Source: JAAUTS01 sp038250235 (GTDB lineage Bacteria; Verrucomicrobiota; Verrucomicrobiia; Methylacidiphilales; JAAUTS01). Taken from it: DNA of 64,000 bases. Position 1 is the first letter of the stretch. Each line of letters opens with the position of its first letter. The stretch is from assembly GCA_038250235.1 (NCBI GenBank), contig JBBSCO010000006.1, positions 18,983-82,982 on the forward strand, read 5' to 3'. Below, one piece after another: positions 1 to 7,545 of the stretch. The notes under the pieces are model-generated. The model ran no database searches, was not told the DNA's origin, and saw only the letters and a program-made list of their open reading frames with translations. The position numbers and the translations under genes are program-made.

Positions 1-2
1 CA

Positions 3-308
3 GGATGGCTGGTTTTCTGGGCCTTGGTGCTTTTTGGTAGCGTCAGGCTTCTGGATGACTTTATCTATACCCCTTTGACCATTGGGCGTTCACTGAGTGT
101 GCATCCGTTGATCACGGTGTTGATGATTTTTGCGGGGGGATTTGTCGGTGGTGTCACCGGGCTATTGCTGGTTATGCCATTGCTGGGGGTGGCGAAGGTT
201 CTGGGGGAAATTTTTGGTCAGGTCTGGTTCGATGCCCGGCTGAGGGCCCGCTTCCATCTTTCCAAACAGTTGCGACTGCGCGCCGCCCGCGAAGGCCTCT
301 TTTCCTGA
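3..308 (+). CDS. AI-2E family transporter, C-terminal part (cut by window edge)
   Basis: The frame is open to the left edge, so only about the last 100 residues are visible. They contain two closely spaced hydrophobic segments with a glycine-rich turn (FAGGFVGGVTGLLL, then MPLLGV), the pattern of the last helices of the AI-2E/PerM permease family (PF01594), followed by a basic cytosolic tail. Family members are multi-pass inner-membrane proteins reported to export small molecules or exchange cations. The substrate cannot be told from this fragment. The gene ends about 120 bases before the next gene on the same strand. Confidence 0.7.
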   Translation, partial: GWLVFWALVLFGSVRLLDDFIYTPLTIGRSLSVHPLITVLMIFAGGFVGGVTGLLLVMPLLGVAKVLGEIFGQVWFDARLRARFHLSKQLRLRAAREGLFS

Positions 309-428
309 AAGCCTGTTCTGGGGAAGGTTCCAAACAACCCAATCGCTCCAATTGCAGCTTGAGAGGACGGGGTGATCTTTTAACCGCCACGCTTGCTTCC
401 TTGACTCATTTCTGTTAAAAGTTTTCTT

Positions 429-737
429 ATGAGCGAAACAACAGTTACAAAAGAAAAATTGGTCGATGATGTGAAAGAAGTGATTGCCGACGCGGAAGCA
501 CTTGTCCGTGCGACTGCGGATGATCTTTCCGTTAAGGCCAAGGAAGCCAGGGCCAAGCTTTCCGTGAAATTGGAAAAAGCCAAAATTCAGTTGAAGGATC
601 TGGAATCCGTGGCCAAGGAAAAAGCCATTGAAGGTGCCAAGGAAACCGACCGCGTTATCCGCGACCATCCCTATGAATCCATCGGCGTGGCTTTCGGAAT
701 CGGTCTCTTGATCGGCATCCTCGTCAACCGCAAATAA
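429..737 (+). CDS. DUF883 (ElaB/YqjD-like) membrane-anchored protein
   Basis: A 102-residue protein with a long, charged, alanine/lysine/glutamate-rich helix (about residues 5-75), then the conserved RDHPYESIGVAFGIGLLIG segment and a single C-terminal membrane helix. This is the architecture of the ElaB/YqjD/YgaM family (DUF883). In enterobacteria these proteins are C-tail anchored in the inner membrane and associate with ribosomes in stationary phase. It is followed one base later by a holin-like gene and then a YqjK-like gene, the same order as enterobacterial yqjD-yqjE-yqjK. A role in envelope or stationary-phase stress is inferred from the family only. Confidence 0.8.
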   Translation: MSETTVTKEKLVDDVKEVIADAEALVRATADDLSVKAKEARAKLSVKLEKAKIQLKDLESVAKEKAIEGAKETDRVIRDHPYESIGVAFGIGLLIGILVNRK

Positions 738-738
738 A

Positions 739-1137
739 ATGCTTTTCTCCGGTAAATCGAGTGAGGGCGGGCTCCTCGGCCTGCTTCGCAAGCTGGCTTT
801 GCAGTTGGTCAGCGTTCTGGAAACACGGGCGGAACTGGTCGTGGTTGAATTCCGTGAGGAAAAAATCCGTCTGGTCAAGCTCCTCATCTGGAGTTCTTCC
901 GCCCTTTTTCTCACGGCCATCGGGTTGATTATGTTAACCATGACCATCCTTTTCGCCGTTTGGGACAATCCTGAATACCGTCTGTATGCCCTGGCCTTTT
1001 TCACCCTGGCTTATCTGGGTGGTGCAGCCTTTGGTTTTTACAAGATGAAGAGTCTTCTGTTGGAAGGGGAACTTCCTTTTGCCGAGACCATCAATCAGTT
1101 GAAAAAAGACAGGTCGACGCTTCAGACGAAGGACTAA
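739..1137 (+). CDS. phage holin family / YqjE-like membrane protein
   Basis: A 132-residue protein with an N-terminal amphipathic region (LLRKLALQLVSVLETRAELVVVEF) and two strong membrane helices at about residues 50-75 and 80-105. This fits the Phage_holin_3_6 / YqjE family (PF07332). Despite the family name it is a chromosomal gene with no phage genes near it, and it sits in a yqjD-yqjE-yqjK-like trio. It starts two bases after the DUF883 stop, so the genes are probably co-transcribed. Function is unknown beyond membrane location. Confidence 0.75.
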   Translation: MLFSGKSSEGGLLGLLRKLALQLVSVLETRAELVVVEFREEKIRLVKLLIWSSSALFLTAIGLIMLTMTILFAVWDNPEYRLYALAFFTLAYLGGAAFGFYKMKSLLLEGELPFAETINQLKKDRSTLQTKD

Positions 1138-1140
1138 GTG

Positions 1141-1473
1141 ATGAATTCTGCACTGACGTTAGAGGAGCAGAAAGCCCGTCTTGTCGCGCGTTGTGATGCC
1201 GAAAGGGCAATAGTGGCGGCGAGCTGTGACCATTTGCAGCAATCCATGACCTGGTGGGAGATGGGATACAGTGTCGCCTCAGTCTTAGCTCCCAAGGTCA
1301 AATTTCTACTGCCTGTTCTGGCTGTGGCGGTAGGAGGCAGTCTGGGTTCTTTCGGGAAGGTCGGTCCTGTTGTGGCTAAAGCGGTAACAGCCTGGCAGGT
1401 TTTCCAAAAAGCGCGTTCGGTTTATCAGACACTGGGTCTGGGCTCTTTTTTTGGCCGTAAACAGCCCGGATAG
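1141..1473 (+). CDS. small YqjK-like membrane-associated protein
   Basis: About 110 residues: a charged N-terminus (LEEQKARLVARCDAERAIVA), a WWEMGYSVASVLAPKVKFLLPVL hydrophobic stretch, and a glycine-rich second hydrophobic segment with a basic end. Position and general build match the third gene of yqjDEK-like operons, but sequence similarity to YqjK is weak, so the name is a guess from context. A GTG at 1138 directly before the ATG is an alternative start. The stop codon of the preceding gene lies immediately upstream, which suggests translational coupling. Confidence 0.6.
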   Translation: MNSALTLEEQKARLVARCDAERAIVAASCDHLQQSMTWWEMGYSVASVLAPKVKFLLPVLAVAVGGSLGSFGKVGPVVAKAVTAWQVFQKARSVYQTLGLGSFFGRKQPG

Positions 1474-1550
1474 GGAAAGCGCGTTTCGGGCCATGGGATT
1501 TACTTCTTCATTTGCCAACCAGACCCGGGGTTAGTAGGATTTACCCTTTC

Positions 1551-2348
1551 ATGAGTGCGTATCGAAAGCTTTGGGTGGTCAAGGTGGGCAGCGGTCTGTT
1601 GACCCATCAGAATGGTGGGGTGGACCGCCAGTTGATGGCTTCTCTGGCCAAACAAATTTCCCAAGTTCGAGAAAAAGGCAATGCCGTGGTGCTGGTTTCT
1701 TCCGGTGCCATCAGCGCAGGGATGTCAGCCCTGGATCTGGCCAAACGTCCAACCGAACGTAAAGCCCTGCAGGCCTGTGCCACGATCGGCCAACCCCGCC
1801 TGATGGCTGCTTGGAATGATGTTTTCAAAAAGCACGGGCTCTGTGCCGCCCAGATTCTATTGACCTCTTGGGATCTGGACAGCCGGAAACTTTATGACAA
1901 TACCCGGGCAACCCTGAAACATCTCCTCTCCCTGGGCAACTGCATTCCGATTTTCAATGAGAACGACGCCTTGTCTTTTGAAGAGCTGGAGATGCTCAAC
2001 CGTTTCGGGGACAACGACAAACTTTCCGCCCAGGTATCCATTCTGGTTCAGGCGACACAACTGGTGATTTTATCAAGCATCGACGGCCTGCGTACACGTC
2101 CGGATGGAACAGGTGAATTGATCCATTTGGTGCGTGAAATCGATTCCACGGTCATGAGTTACGCCGGAACGACCCAGAGCCAACGCTCGGTTGGAGGCAT
2201 GATATCCAAGCTGGAGACGGCGAAACTGATGATGAGCCAGGGGATACCCATGGCTATCGGTGACGGGCGCGCGAAAAATATTCTTCTCAGGATGTTGAAC
2301 AAAGAGCGTGTCGGCACCCATTTTCTAGGGAAAAAGGGCAGGTCATGA
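1551..2348 (+). CDS. proB: glutamate 5-kinase (short form without PUA domain)
   Basis: This enzyme phosphorylates L-glutamate to gamma-glutamyl phosphate, the first step of proline synthesis. The amino-acid-kinase fold is clear: KVGSGLLT at the N-terminus, VLVSSGAISAGM for phosphate and substrate binding, NENDALSFEEL, FGDNDKLSAQV, and the VGGMISKLETAKLMMSQGI segment. The protein is about 265 residues and ends right after the kinase domain, so it lacks the C-terminal PUA domain of E. coli ProB. The ATG at 1551 is preferred over an in-frame TTG at 1512 because the conserved fold begins a few residues later. Its stop overlaps the proA start (ATGA), so the two are translationally coupled. Confidence 0.95.
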   Translation: MSAYRKLWVVKVGSGLLTHQNGGVDRQLMASLAKQISQVREKGNAVVLVSSGAISAGMSALDLAKRPTERKALQACATIGQPRLMAAWNDVFKKHGLCAAQILLTSWDLDSRKLYDNTRATLKHLLSLGNCIPIFNENDALSFEELEMLNRFGDNDKLSAQVSILVQATQLVILSSIDGLRTRPDGTGELIHLVREIDSTVMSYAGTTQSQRSVGGMISKLETAKLMMSQGIPMAIGDGRAKNILLRMLNKERVGTHFLGKKGRS

Positions 2349-3604
2349 GTGAATTGTCAGTTCAGATCGAGGAACTTTGCCGGAAAGCAAAAAAAGCTTC
2401 CCGCCAACTGGCCATTGCCACGACAGAACGCAAGAATGAACTGCTGGGGAACATTGCGGAGGCACTGGACGAGGGCCGCGCCCGCATTGCGGAAGCCAAT
2501 GAAAAAGATGTGAAGAAAGGCCGCGAGGACGGTCTTACCTCCGCGATGCTGGACAGGCTGGAATTGAATGCAAAGCGCATTGACGGCATGATCCAGGCGG
2601 TTCACGAGGTCATTGCCTTGAATGATCCCGTTAAAGAAGTGATCAAACAGTGGACATTGCCCAACGGCCTGGAGATGGAGAAAATCCGGGTGCCCATCGG
2701 CCTGATCGGAATTATTTTTGAGTCACGACCCAACGTGACGGTGGACGCCTCCGTGCTTTGTTTGAAAACCGGAAACGGAACGATTTTGCGCGGAGGCAAG
2801 GAGGCGATTGAATCCAACCGGGTGCTGGCTGAATTGATGCAGGAGGCTTCGGAGAAAACGGGCTTTCTGCGTGAGACCATCGTCCTGATTCCCACGACTG
2901 ATCGTGAAGCGATTCCTTTGCTTTGCGGGATGGATAAGTATATCGACCTGATGATTCCCCGCGGCGGCCATGGATTGATTGAGACCGTGGTGAAAAATGC
3001 CCGCATGCCTGTGATCAAACATTATCACGGGGTTTGCCATCTTTATGTGCATGAGGCGGGGGATTTCGACATGGCGGAAAGCATTCTGATCAATGCCAAA
3101 TGCCAGCGTCCCGGCGTTTGCAATGCCGTCGAAACCCTGTTGGTGGATGAGTCAATTGCGGGCCGCTTTCTTCCCCGTGTGGCCCGGGCACTGCGCGACG
3201 AGCACAAGGTGTTGCTTTTGGGAGATGCCGCGACGTCCTTAGCTTTGGGAGAGACGTTGAAGGAGCCGGAAAACTGGTCAACCGAATATCTGGATTTGAT
3301 TCTGGCGGTGCGTGTGGTCAAGGGGTTGGATGAGGCTATCCGACACTTGGAAGATTTTGGTTCCCATCATTCCGATACCATCGTGACGGCGGACAAGGAA
3401 GCCGGGGAACGGTTTCTGAACGAGGTGGATTCCGCAACTGTTTACTGGAATGCGTCGACTCGTTTTACCGATGGGAATCAGTTCGGATTCGGGGCGGAGA
3501 TCGGCATCAGCACGGATAAAATCCATGCCCGTGGTCCCATGGCTCTGGAAGAGTTGACCAGTTATAAATATATCGCCAGGGGTTCCGGGCAGATCAGACA
3601 GTAA
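2345..3604 (+). CDS. proA: gamma-glutamyl phosphate reductase
   Basis: NADPH-dependent reductase that converts gamma-glutamyl phosphate to glutamate-5-semialdehyde, the second step of proline synthesis. At 419 residues it has the normal family length. Recognisable blocks are RVPIGLIGIIFESRPNVT (N-terminal Rossmann part), LRGGKEAIESN, IPRGGHGLI, the active-site cysteine in RPGVCNAVETLLV, and the C-terminal GFGAEIGISTDKIHARGPM. The start overlaps the proB stop by four bases. After the stop comes a palindromic repeat and then a separately promoted riboswitch operon, so proBA appears to be its own unit. Confidence 0.97.
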   Translation: MSELSVQIEELCRKAKKASRQLAIATTERKNELLGNIAEALDEGRARIAEANEKDVKKGREDGLTSAMLDRLELNAKRIDGMIQAVHEVIALNDPVKEVIKQWTLPNGLEMEKIRVPIGLIGIIFESRPNVTVDASVLCLKTGNGTILRGGKEAIESNRVLAELMQEASEKTGFLRETIVLIPTTDREAIPLLCGMDKYIDLMIPRGGHGLIETVVKNARMPVIKHYHGVCHLYVHEAGDFDMAESILINAKCQRPGVCNAVETLLVDESIAGRFLPRVARALRDEHKVLLLGDAATSLALGETLKEPENWSTEYLDLILAVRVVKGLDEAIRHLEDFGSHHSDTIVTADKEAGERFLNEVDSATVYWNASTRFTDGNQFGFGAEIGISTDKIHARGPMALEELTSYKYIARGSGQIRQ

Positions 3605-3612
3605 AAAAATTC

Positions 3613-3701
3613 GCCCGCAAATACGCGAAAACCAGCCAGAATCCAAGAATACAGAGAGTTATTAATCCTTCATTCCTCGCCTTTTCGCGTGTTTCCCGGG
3701 C
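3613..3701. repeat. small inverted-repeat element, GCCCGCGAAA family, copy A
   Basis: An 89-bp intergenic element with near-complementary ends: the left arm GCCCGCAAATACGCGAAAA at 3613 and, at 3682-3701, a right arm whose reverse complement is GCCCGGGAAACACGCGAAAA. The interior is not palindromic. The same arms occur at 5777/6226, 34127/34190 and 35622/35685. No coding capacity. It lies just after proA and just before the riboswitch promoter, and could fold into a hairpin. Confidence 0.75.
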
Positions 3702-3721
3702 TGACCTCTTAAAAATCTTTT

Positions 3722-3749
3722 TTGACAAAATCCCTGATTGGCTTAGCTT
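3722..3749 (+). promoter_or_regulatory. predicted promoter of the riboswitch operon
   Basis: TTGACA at 3722-3727, a 16-base spacer, then TAGCTT at 3744-3749 followed by TT. Transcription would start just before the SAM aptamer. The sdhC promoter region has the same two boxes and the same spacing. Confidence 0.55.
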
Positions 3750-3755
3750 TTAAGA

Positions 3756-3874
3756 ACTTCTTATCAAGAGCAGCAGAGGGACTGGCCCTATGAAGCTGCG
3801 GCAACCGGCTCCGATTTTTATCGGGGCGTCAGGTGCCAAACCCAGCCTGCAAATTGCGGGAAAGGATGAGGGGT
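3756..3874 (+). ncRNA. SAM-I (S-box) riboswitch
   Basis: The conserved core is easily read: P1 5' strand CTTATC (3760-3765) pairs with GATGAG (3865-3870); P2 is GCAGC/GCTGC around the kink-turn AGAGGGACTGGCCC; GGCAACC and GGTGCCAAA follow, then the P4 hairpin CCTGC/GCGGG and the GAAAGGATGAG end. SAM-I riboswitches bind S-adenosylmethionine and switch off methionine and sulfur genes. No clear T-tract terminator follows, so control may be at translation. It leads into a threonine-synthase-like gene about 80 bases downstream. Confidence 0.95.
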
Positions 3875-3952
3875 GTCGGAGCTTCAACAGCTTATCGATT
3901 CCTCCCCTGACTTTCCTCTGAGCTGCTCTGAGCGGAAGAACATGGAACAGTT

Positions 3953-5209
3953 ATGTCAGAGCCCTATTTTAGCAGTTTAAAATGTCGTGAATGCGGCCGC
4001 CTCTATCCCAAAAAGGCCGTGCATGTCTGCGAATTCGACTTCGGCCCCCTTGAGGCCGATTACGATTATGATCGGATCAAGGCCGCCCTGAGCCGTCAGG
4101 TAATTGAAAGCCGTCCCAAGTCAATGTGGCGTTATCGGGAGCTTCTTCCTATTGACGGGGAACCGACCGTCGGTTTGCAGGTAGGCTTTACCCCTCTGGT
4201 GAAAGCGGATCGTCTGGCCAAGGTTCTGGGAGTCAAAGAAATCTACGTTAAGAATGACACCGTTAATTACCCGACCTTGAGCTTCAAGGACCGTGTGGTT
4301 TCCGTTGCTTTGTCGCGTGCCATCGAGTTAGGGCTGAAGACCGTGGCCTGCGCATCGACCGGTAATCTGGCCAATTCGGTGGCCGCCAATGCCGCCGCGG
4401 CCGGATTGGATAGTTACGTCCTGATTCCTGCGGATCTGGAGCAGAGCAAGGTTCTCAACAGCCTGGTTTACGGAACGAAAGTGATCGGAATCCACGGTGC
4501 TTATGATCAGGTCAACCGTCTATGTTCGGAAATCGCCGGCAAATACGGATGGGGTTTCGTCAACGTGAACCTGCGCCCTTATTACGCTGAAGGATCCAAG
4601 AGCATGGGCTTTGAGATCATGGAGCAACTCGGCTGGAAAATCCCCGCCCATACCGTCATCCCGATGGCGAGTGGATCCCTCCTGACCAAGATCTACAAGG
4701 CCTACCAGGAATTTGTCAAAATCGGGCTCGTGCCTGAATCGAAATTTTCGGTCCACGGCGCGCAAGCCACTGGTTGCAACCCTATCAGTGCCGCCCAGAA
4801 ATCGGGCACGGATCTGATTCGGCCTGTCCCGAAACCCAATACCATTGCCAAGTCGCTGGCCATTGGAACGCCTGCCGACGGCTATTATGCGGTGAGGGCC
4901 ATGGAACAAACCGGGGGCAGTGCAGAAGACGTCTCGGACGAGGAAATTATTGCAGGAATCAAGCTGCTGGCTGAGATGACCGGTATTTTTGCCGAAACCG
5001 CTGGCGGCGTGACTGTCGCCTGTGCCAGGAAGCTGATAGATTCCGGAAAAATTCCACGGGATGAACCCATTGTTCTCTGCATCACAGGACACGGATTGAA
5101 GACGGCTGAAGCCGTGGCCGATCACATTGGTAAACCCAGGTTGATCAAACCCAGCCTTCGTGAATTCGACAGTCTGATTGAGGCTGAACTGGCTGAAGCA
5201 GCCCATTAA
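3953..5209 (+). CDS. threonine synthase-like PLP enzyme under SAM riboswitch control
   Basis: A 418-residue fold-type II PLP enzyme. It has a zinc-ribbon-like N-terminus (CRECG at 11-15, C26), the PLP lysine in PTLSFKDR (K112), STGNLANSVAANAAAAGL, the phosphate loop AETAGGVT and a C-terminal CITGHGLKT block. These are threonine synthase (ThrC) hallmarks; the family acts on O-phosphohomoserine. Several points suggest a different job here: a SAM-I riboswitch precedes it, and a ThiS/MoaD sulfur carrier and a NIL-domain gene follow directly. One explanation is that it replaces the phosphate with sulfide from the carrier to give homocysteine. A normal threonine synthase feeding a shared operon is the simpler alternative. 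Confidence 0.85.
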   Translation: MSEPYFSSLKCRECGRLYPKKAVHVCEFDFGPLEADYDYDRIKAALSRQVIESRPKSMWRYRELLPIDGEPTVGLQVGFTPLVKADRLAKVLGVKEIYVKNDTVNYPTLSFKDRVVSVALSRAIELGLKTVACASTGNLANSVAANAAAAGLDSYVLIPADLEQSKVLNSLVYGTKVIGIHGAYDQVNRLCSEIAGKYGWGFVNVNLRPYYAEGSKSMGFEIMEQLGWKIPAHTVIPMASGSLLTKIYKAYQEFVKIGLVPESKFSVHGAQATGCNPISAAQKSGTDLIRPVPKPNTIAKSLAIGTPADGYYAVRAMEQTGGSAEDVSDEEIIAGIKLLAEMTGIFAETAGGVTVACARKLIDSGKIPRDEPIVLCITGHGLKTAEAVADHIGKPRLIKPSLREFDSLIEAELAEAAH

Positions 5210-5224
5210 ACAGGATCTATATTT

Positions 5225-5500
5225 ATGGCAATTGAAGTAATTATTCCAACGCCCCTCAGAGGCATGACCAACAATCTCGACACCGTGAACGCGGAGGGCG
5301 CCACGATCATCGAAGTGATTGACAACCTGAATGTCCAGTTCCCGGGTATCAAGGAAAGGCTGGCCGATGACCAGGGCAACCTGCGCCGCTTCGTTAACAT
5401 CTATGTCAATGGTGAGGATGTCCGTTTTCTCCAGGACAAATTGACGGCAGTTAAAGACGGGGATGAAATCAGCATCGTTCCCGCAATAGCTGGCGGTTGA
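5225..5500 (+). CDS. ThiS/MoaD-family sulfur carrier protein
   Basis: A 91-residue beta-grasp protein ending in Gly-Gly (PAIAGG), the tail that is adenylated and converted to a thiocarboxylate in ThiS, MoaD and related carriers. Internal features fit MoaD/ThiS: RGMTNNLDTVNAEG, VNIYVNGEDVRFL and the KDGDEISIVPA block before the tail. It lies 15 bases after the threonine-synthase-like gene and 25 bases before a NIL-domain gene. With the upstream SAM riboswitch, this points to sulfur delivery for amino-acid synthesis rather than for thiamine or molybdopterin. No ThiF/MoeB-type activating enzyme or JAMM protease is nearby. Confidence 0.88.
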   Translation: MAIEVIIPTPLRGMTNNLDTVNAEGATIIEVIDNLNVQFPGIKERLADDQGNLRRFVNIYVNGEDVRFLQDKLTAVKDGDEISIVPAIAGG

Positions 5501-5525
5501 AGAGATTTCTGCTTAACTATTCTTT

Positions 5526-5774
5526 ATGGCTCAGTTCAAAGGCAGATATTGGCTCAATTTTGATGCCTCGCGTTCGACCCAACCGCTCATCTACCAGATG
5601 GGAAAAAAGTTCGACCTGATGTTTAATATCCGCCAGGCCACGGTCGGCGAGGATTTTGGCATCATGGCTGTGGAGCTGGAAGGCGAACGCGATACGGTCA
5701 AAGCCGCCATCGTCTGGCTGGAAGAGCAGGGTGTCAAAGTTGAGCCGGTCGAGATCAATACGATCGAGGGCTGA
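5526..5774 (+). CDS. NIL-domain (ferredoxin-fold) protein
   Basis: An 82-residue stand-alone NIL domain. The family is known from the C-terminus of MetN methionine-transporter ATPases, where it binds methionine and regulates transport, and from proteins linked to homocysteine synthesis in archaea and anaerobes. Visible family traits are YWLNFDASRSTQPLIYQM at the start, FNIRQATVGEDFGIMAVELEG in the middle and the VWLEEQGVKVEPVE end. As the third gene of a SAM-riboswitch operon it is a plausible methionine or SAM sensor or a partner of the sulfur carrier. That role is inferred from context. Confidence 0.85.
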   Translation: MAQFKGRYWLNFDASRSTQPLIYQMGKKFDLMFNIRQATVGEDFGIMAVELEGERDTVKAAIVWLEEQGVKVEPVEINTIEG

Positions 5775-5776
5775 TG

Positions 5777-6245
5777 GCCCGCGAAAGGCGCGAAAAAGCG
5801 CTAAAAGGAGATTTTTTCAGAAATTTTCTTTCTCTGGGTCAGAGCAATACGTTCGTATTGAATTTTAGGGTAAGAACCAAAATTGACCAGAAGTCCCAAT
5901 TCCCAGCCTCCTGAATGAAGATAGTTCAACACCTGAGCCCTATGTTCATCAATCAAGGTTGAAGTAGCTTTTATTTCGAGAATTATTTTCCCGTAGATTA
6001 AAAAATCTGGTTGGTATTTTTGTTTGAGTTGGGTTCCTCGATAAGAAAGCCCCAGGTGGGGATGGGGTATGTTCGGAATTCCGCAATGAGTAAACTCTAT
6101 CTCCAGACATTCCTGAAAGACAGCTTCTAGAAATCCACAGCCTTTGTCCTTATAAACTTCGAAACATGCACCGATGATTTTATAGCTTTCGTCTTTATAG
6201 ATTAAGTCCGTCTACATTTCGCGAATTTTAGCGTGTTTCGCGGGC
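5777..6245. mobile_element. inverted-repeat-bounded element carrying a GxxExxY gene, copy B
   Basis: The left end begins GCCCGCGAAAGGCGCGAAA at 5777, three bases after the NIL-gene stop. The right end (6226-6245) is TTTTAGCGTGTTTCGCGGGC, the inverse of the left pattern. Between them lies one minus-strand reading frame of the PDDEXK_3 (GxxExxY) family. The arms match those of the three short non-coding copies in this window, so this may be a larger member of the same family. No transposase is present and no target duplication is obvious. Confidence 0.5.
5801..6217 (-). pseudogene. GxxExxY / PDDEXK_3 nuclease-like gene with stop directly after the start codon
   Basis: On the minus strand the frame reads TDLIYKDESYKIIGACFEVY near its start, then GFLEAVFQECL, YQPDFLIYGKIILEIKA and a conserved EHRAQVLNYL / LGLLVNFG end. 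These are signatures of the GxxExxY family (PF13366), which has a PD-(D/E)xK nuclease fold; PDF and EIK are the catalytic-type residues. The frame is open for about 137 codons, but the only ATG (6215-6217) is followed at once by TAG (6212-6214) and no other usable start exists before the conserved region. It is therefore probably silent, unless a non-standard start is used. The family's function is unknown. Confidence 0.75.
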
Positions 6246-6250
6246 AAATT

Positions 6251-7345
6251 CTATAAAATCAACATGGCATCGCCATAGCTGAAGAAACGATAGTCATTTT
6301 CGATCGCACTTTGGTAGGCCTTGCGCTGTAGCTCCACCCCGGTCATCGCAGCCACCAGCATCACCAGGGTGGAGCCGGGGAGATGGAAATTCGTGATCAG
6401 GGCATCGGTGCGTTTGAAGCGATAGGGTGGTCGGATGAAGATGTCGGTTTTATTCGCTCCCGGTTTTAGTTTGGGATTGGATTCCAGGACGCGGGCTGTG
6501 GTGGTGCCCACGGCCACCACCCGTTTGGCCAGTTTGACTTTTTCGTTCAGGCCTGCCGGGACTTCATAGGACTCCGTATGCATGGGATGATCCTCGATAT
6601 TTTCCACTTTCACTGGACGAAAGGTTCCCAGTCCCACGTTCAGGGTGATGAAATCATGTTGAAACTTTTGTAGCAGTTCCGCTGTGAAATGAAGCCCTGC
6701 CGTGGGAGCTGCCACGGAGCCTGCATGCTTTGCATAGACGGTCTGGTAGAGCTGGTCATCTTCCGGGATGTATTCCGGTTCATTCCGCTCTGTCCGGGCT
6801 TTCTGGATATAGGGAGGCAGCGGCAATTGGCCGTAATCCTCCAGTTTAAAATCCCCCAACAGCCGGATAATCCTAGTTCCATCTTCAAGGGATTTGAGGA
6901 CTTCTACTTTGGCCGGGGTATCCTTTTTTATCATTTCGTGGGAAGCCTGCCCTGAACCCGTTTCTTCAAGACGTTCAGAGGCTGCCTTGAGATTTTTAAA
7001 GGGATGGGGAATGTGACTGGCTGGCACGAGTTCCAGAATGGTGCCGCCTTTAAGTCGTTTTCCTGGTTTCCCGATGGCCACCCAGTTCCGGGGGGAGGTT
7101 TCTTCGATCAGCAGGATTTCTGTTTTCCCTTCATCGGCATGGAGCCGGGCCGGGAGTACTTTGGTGTTGTTCAGGATCAACAGATCATCAGGTTGCAGCC
7201 AGCGCGGAAGCTCATGGAAATAGGAATGTTCGATACTTCCAGAGGCCCGGTTGATGACCATCAGGCGGGATTGATCACGTGGTGTAACCGGGTGGGTGGC
7301 GATACGGCCTGGGGGCAAATCAAATAGAAAGTCGGATAATTTCAC
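6251..7345 (-). CDS. queA: tRNA preQ1(34) S-adenosylmethionine ribosyltransferase-isomerase
   Basis: QueA transfers and isomerises the ribose of SAM onto preQ1 in tRNA to make epoxyqueuosine. The 364-residue protein carries the family blocks DFLFDLPPGRIATHPV at the N-terminus, LPRWLQPDDLLILNNTKVLPARL, VYAKHAGSVAAPTAGLHFT, LGTFRPV and the C-terminal ITNFHLPGSTLVMLVAA. It is slightly longer than E. coli QueA because of a charged insert around residues 115-150. It is transcribed towards the NIL operon, next to the GxxExxY element. No other queuosine gene is in view, so it looks like a stand-alone gene. Confidence 0.96.
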   Translation of the reverse strand: MKLSDFLFDLPPGRIATHPVTPRDQSRLMVINRASGSIEHSYFHELPRWLQPDDLLILNNTKVLPARLHADEGKTEILLIEETSPRNWVAIGKPGKRLKGGTILELVPASHIPHPFKNLKAASERLEETGSGQASHEMIKKDTPAKVEVLKSLEDGTRIIRLLGDFKLEDYGQLPLPPYIQKARTERNEPEYIPEDDQLYQTVYAKHAGSVAAPTAGLHFTAELLQKFQHDFITLNVGLGTFRPVKVENIEDHPMHTESYEVPAGLNEKVKLAKRVVAVGTTTARVLESNPKLKPGANKTDIFIRPPYRFKRTDALITNFHLPGSTLVMLVAAMTGVELQRKAYQSAIENDYRFFSYGDAMLIL

Positions 7346-7505
7346 AGGAATGAAGGCTACAGAAGGTAGGTTTGGAAATGAAGAGGAATCTAAAAAGCCG
7401 GGATGCGGGACATTCCTTTTTAGGTCGCGGGGACGACTTCTGTGGTGTTTTCACGCTCTCTTGAACGGATTGTTTCCAGAAAGCCGTTTCCGGCCAATTT
7501 CCCCG

Positions 7506-7536
7506 TTGACAATGAAAGTAATCAGAACTAATTTTG
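7506..7536 (+). promoter_or_regulatory. predicted pseudopilin promoter
   Basis: TTGACA at 7506-7511, a 17-base spacer, then TAATTTTG at 7529-7536. The downstream box also fits the Bacteroidota-style TAnnTTTG. The start codon at 7546 lies only about 10 bases further on, so the transcript would have a very short or no leader. Confidence 0.4.
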
Positions 7537-7545
7537 TTTAAGCAT

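Noticed and set aside
162..1004. 280-codon open frame on the minus strand
   Set aside because: It runs antisense through four plus-strand genes with clear families and has no family motif of its own.
739..1137. Holin annotation taken as sign of a prophage
   Set aside because: No phage genes, integrase or attachment site nearby; the gene is part of a yqjDEK-like envelope trio.
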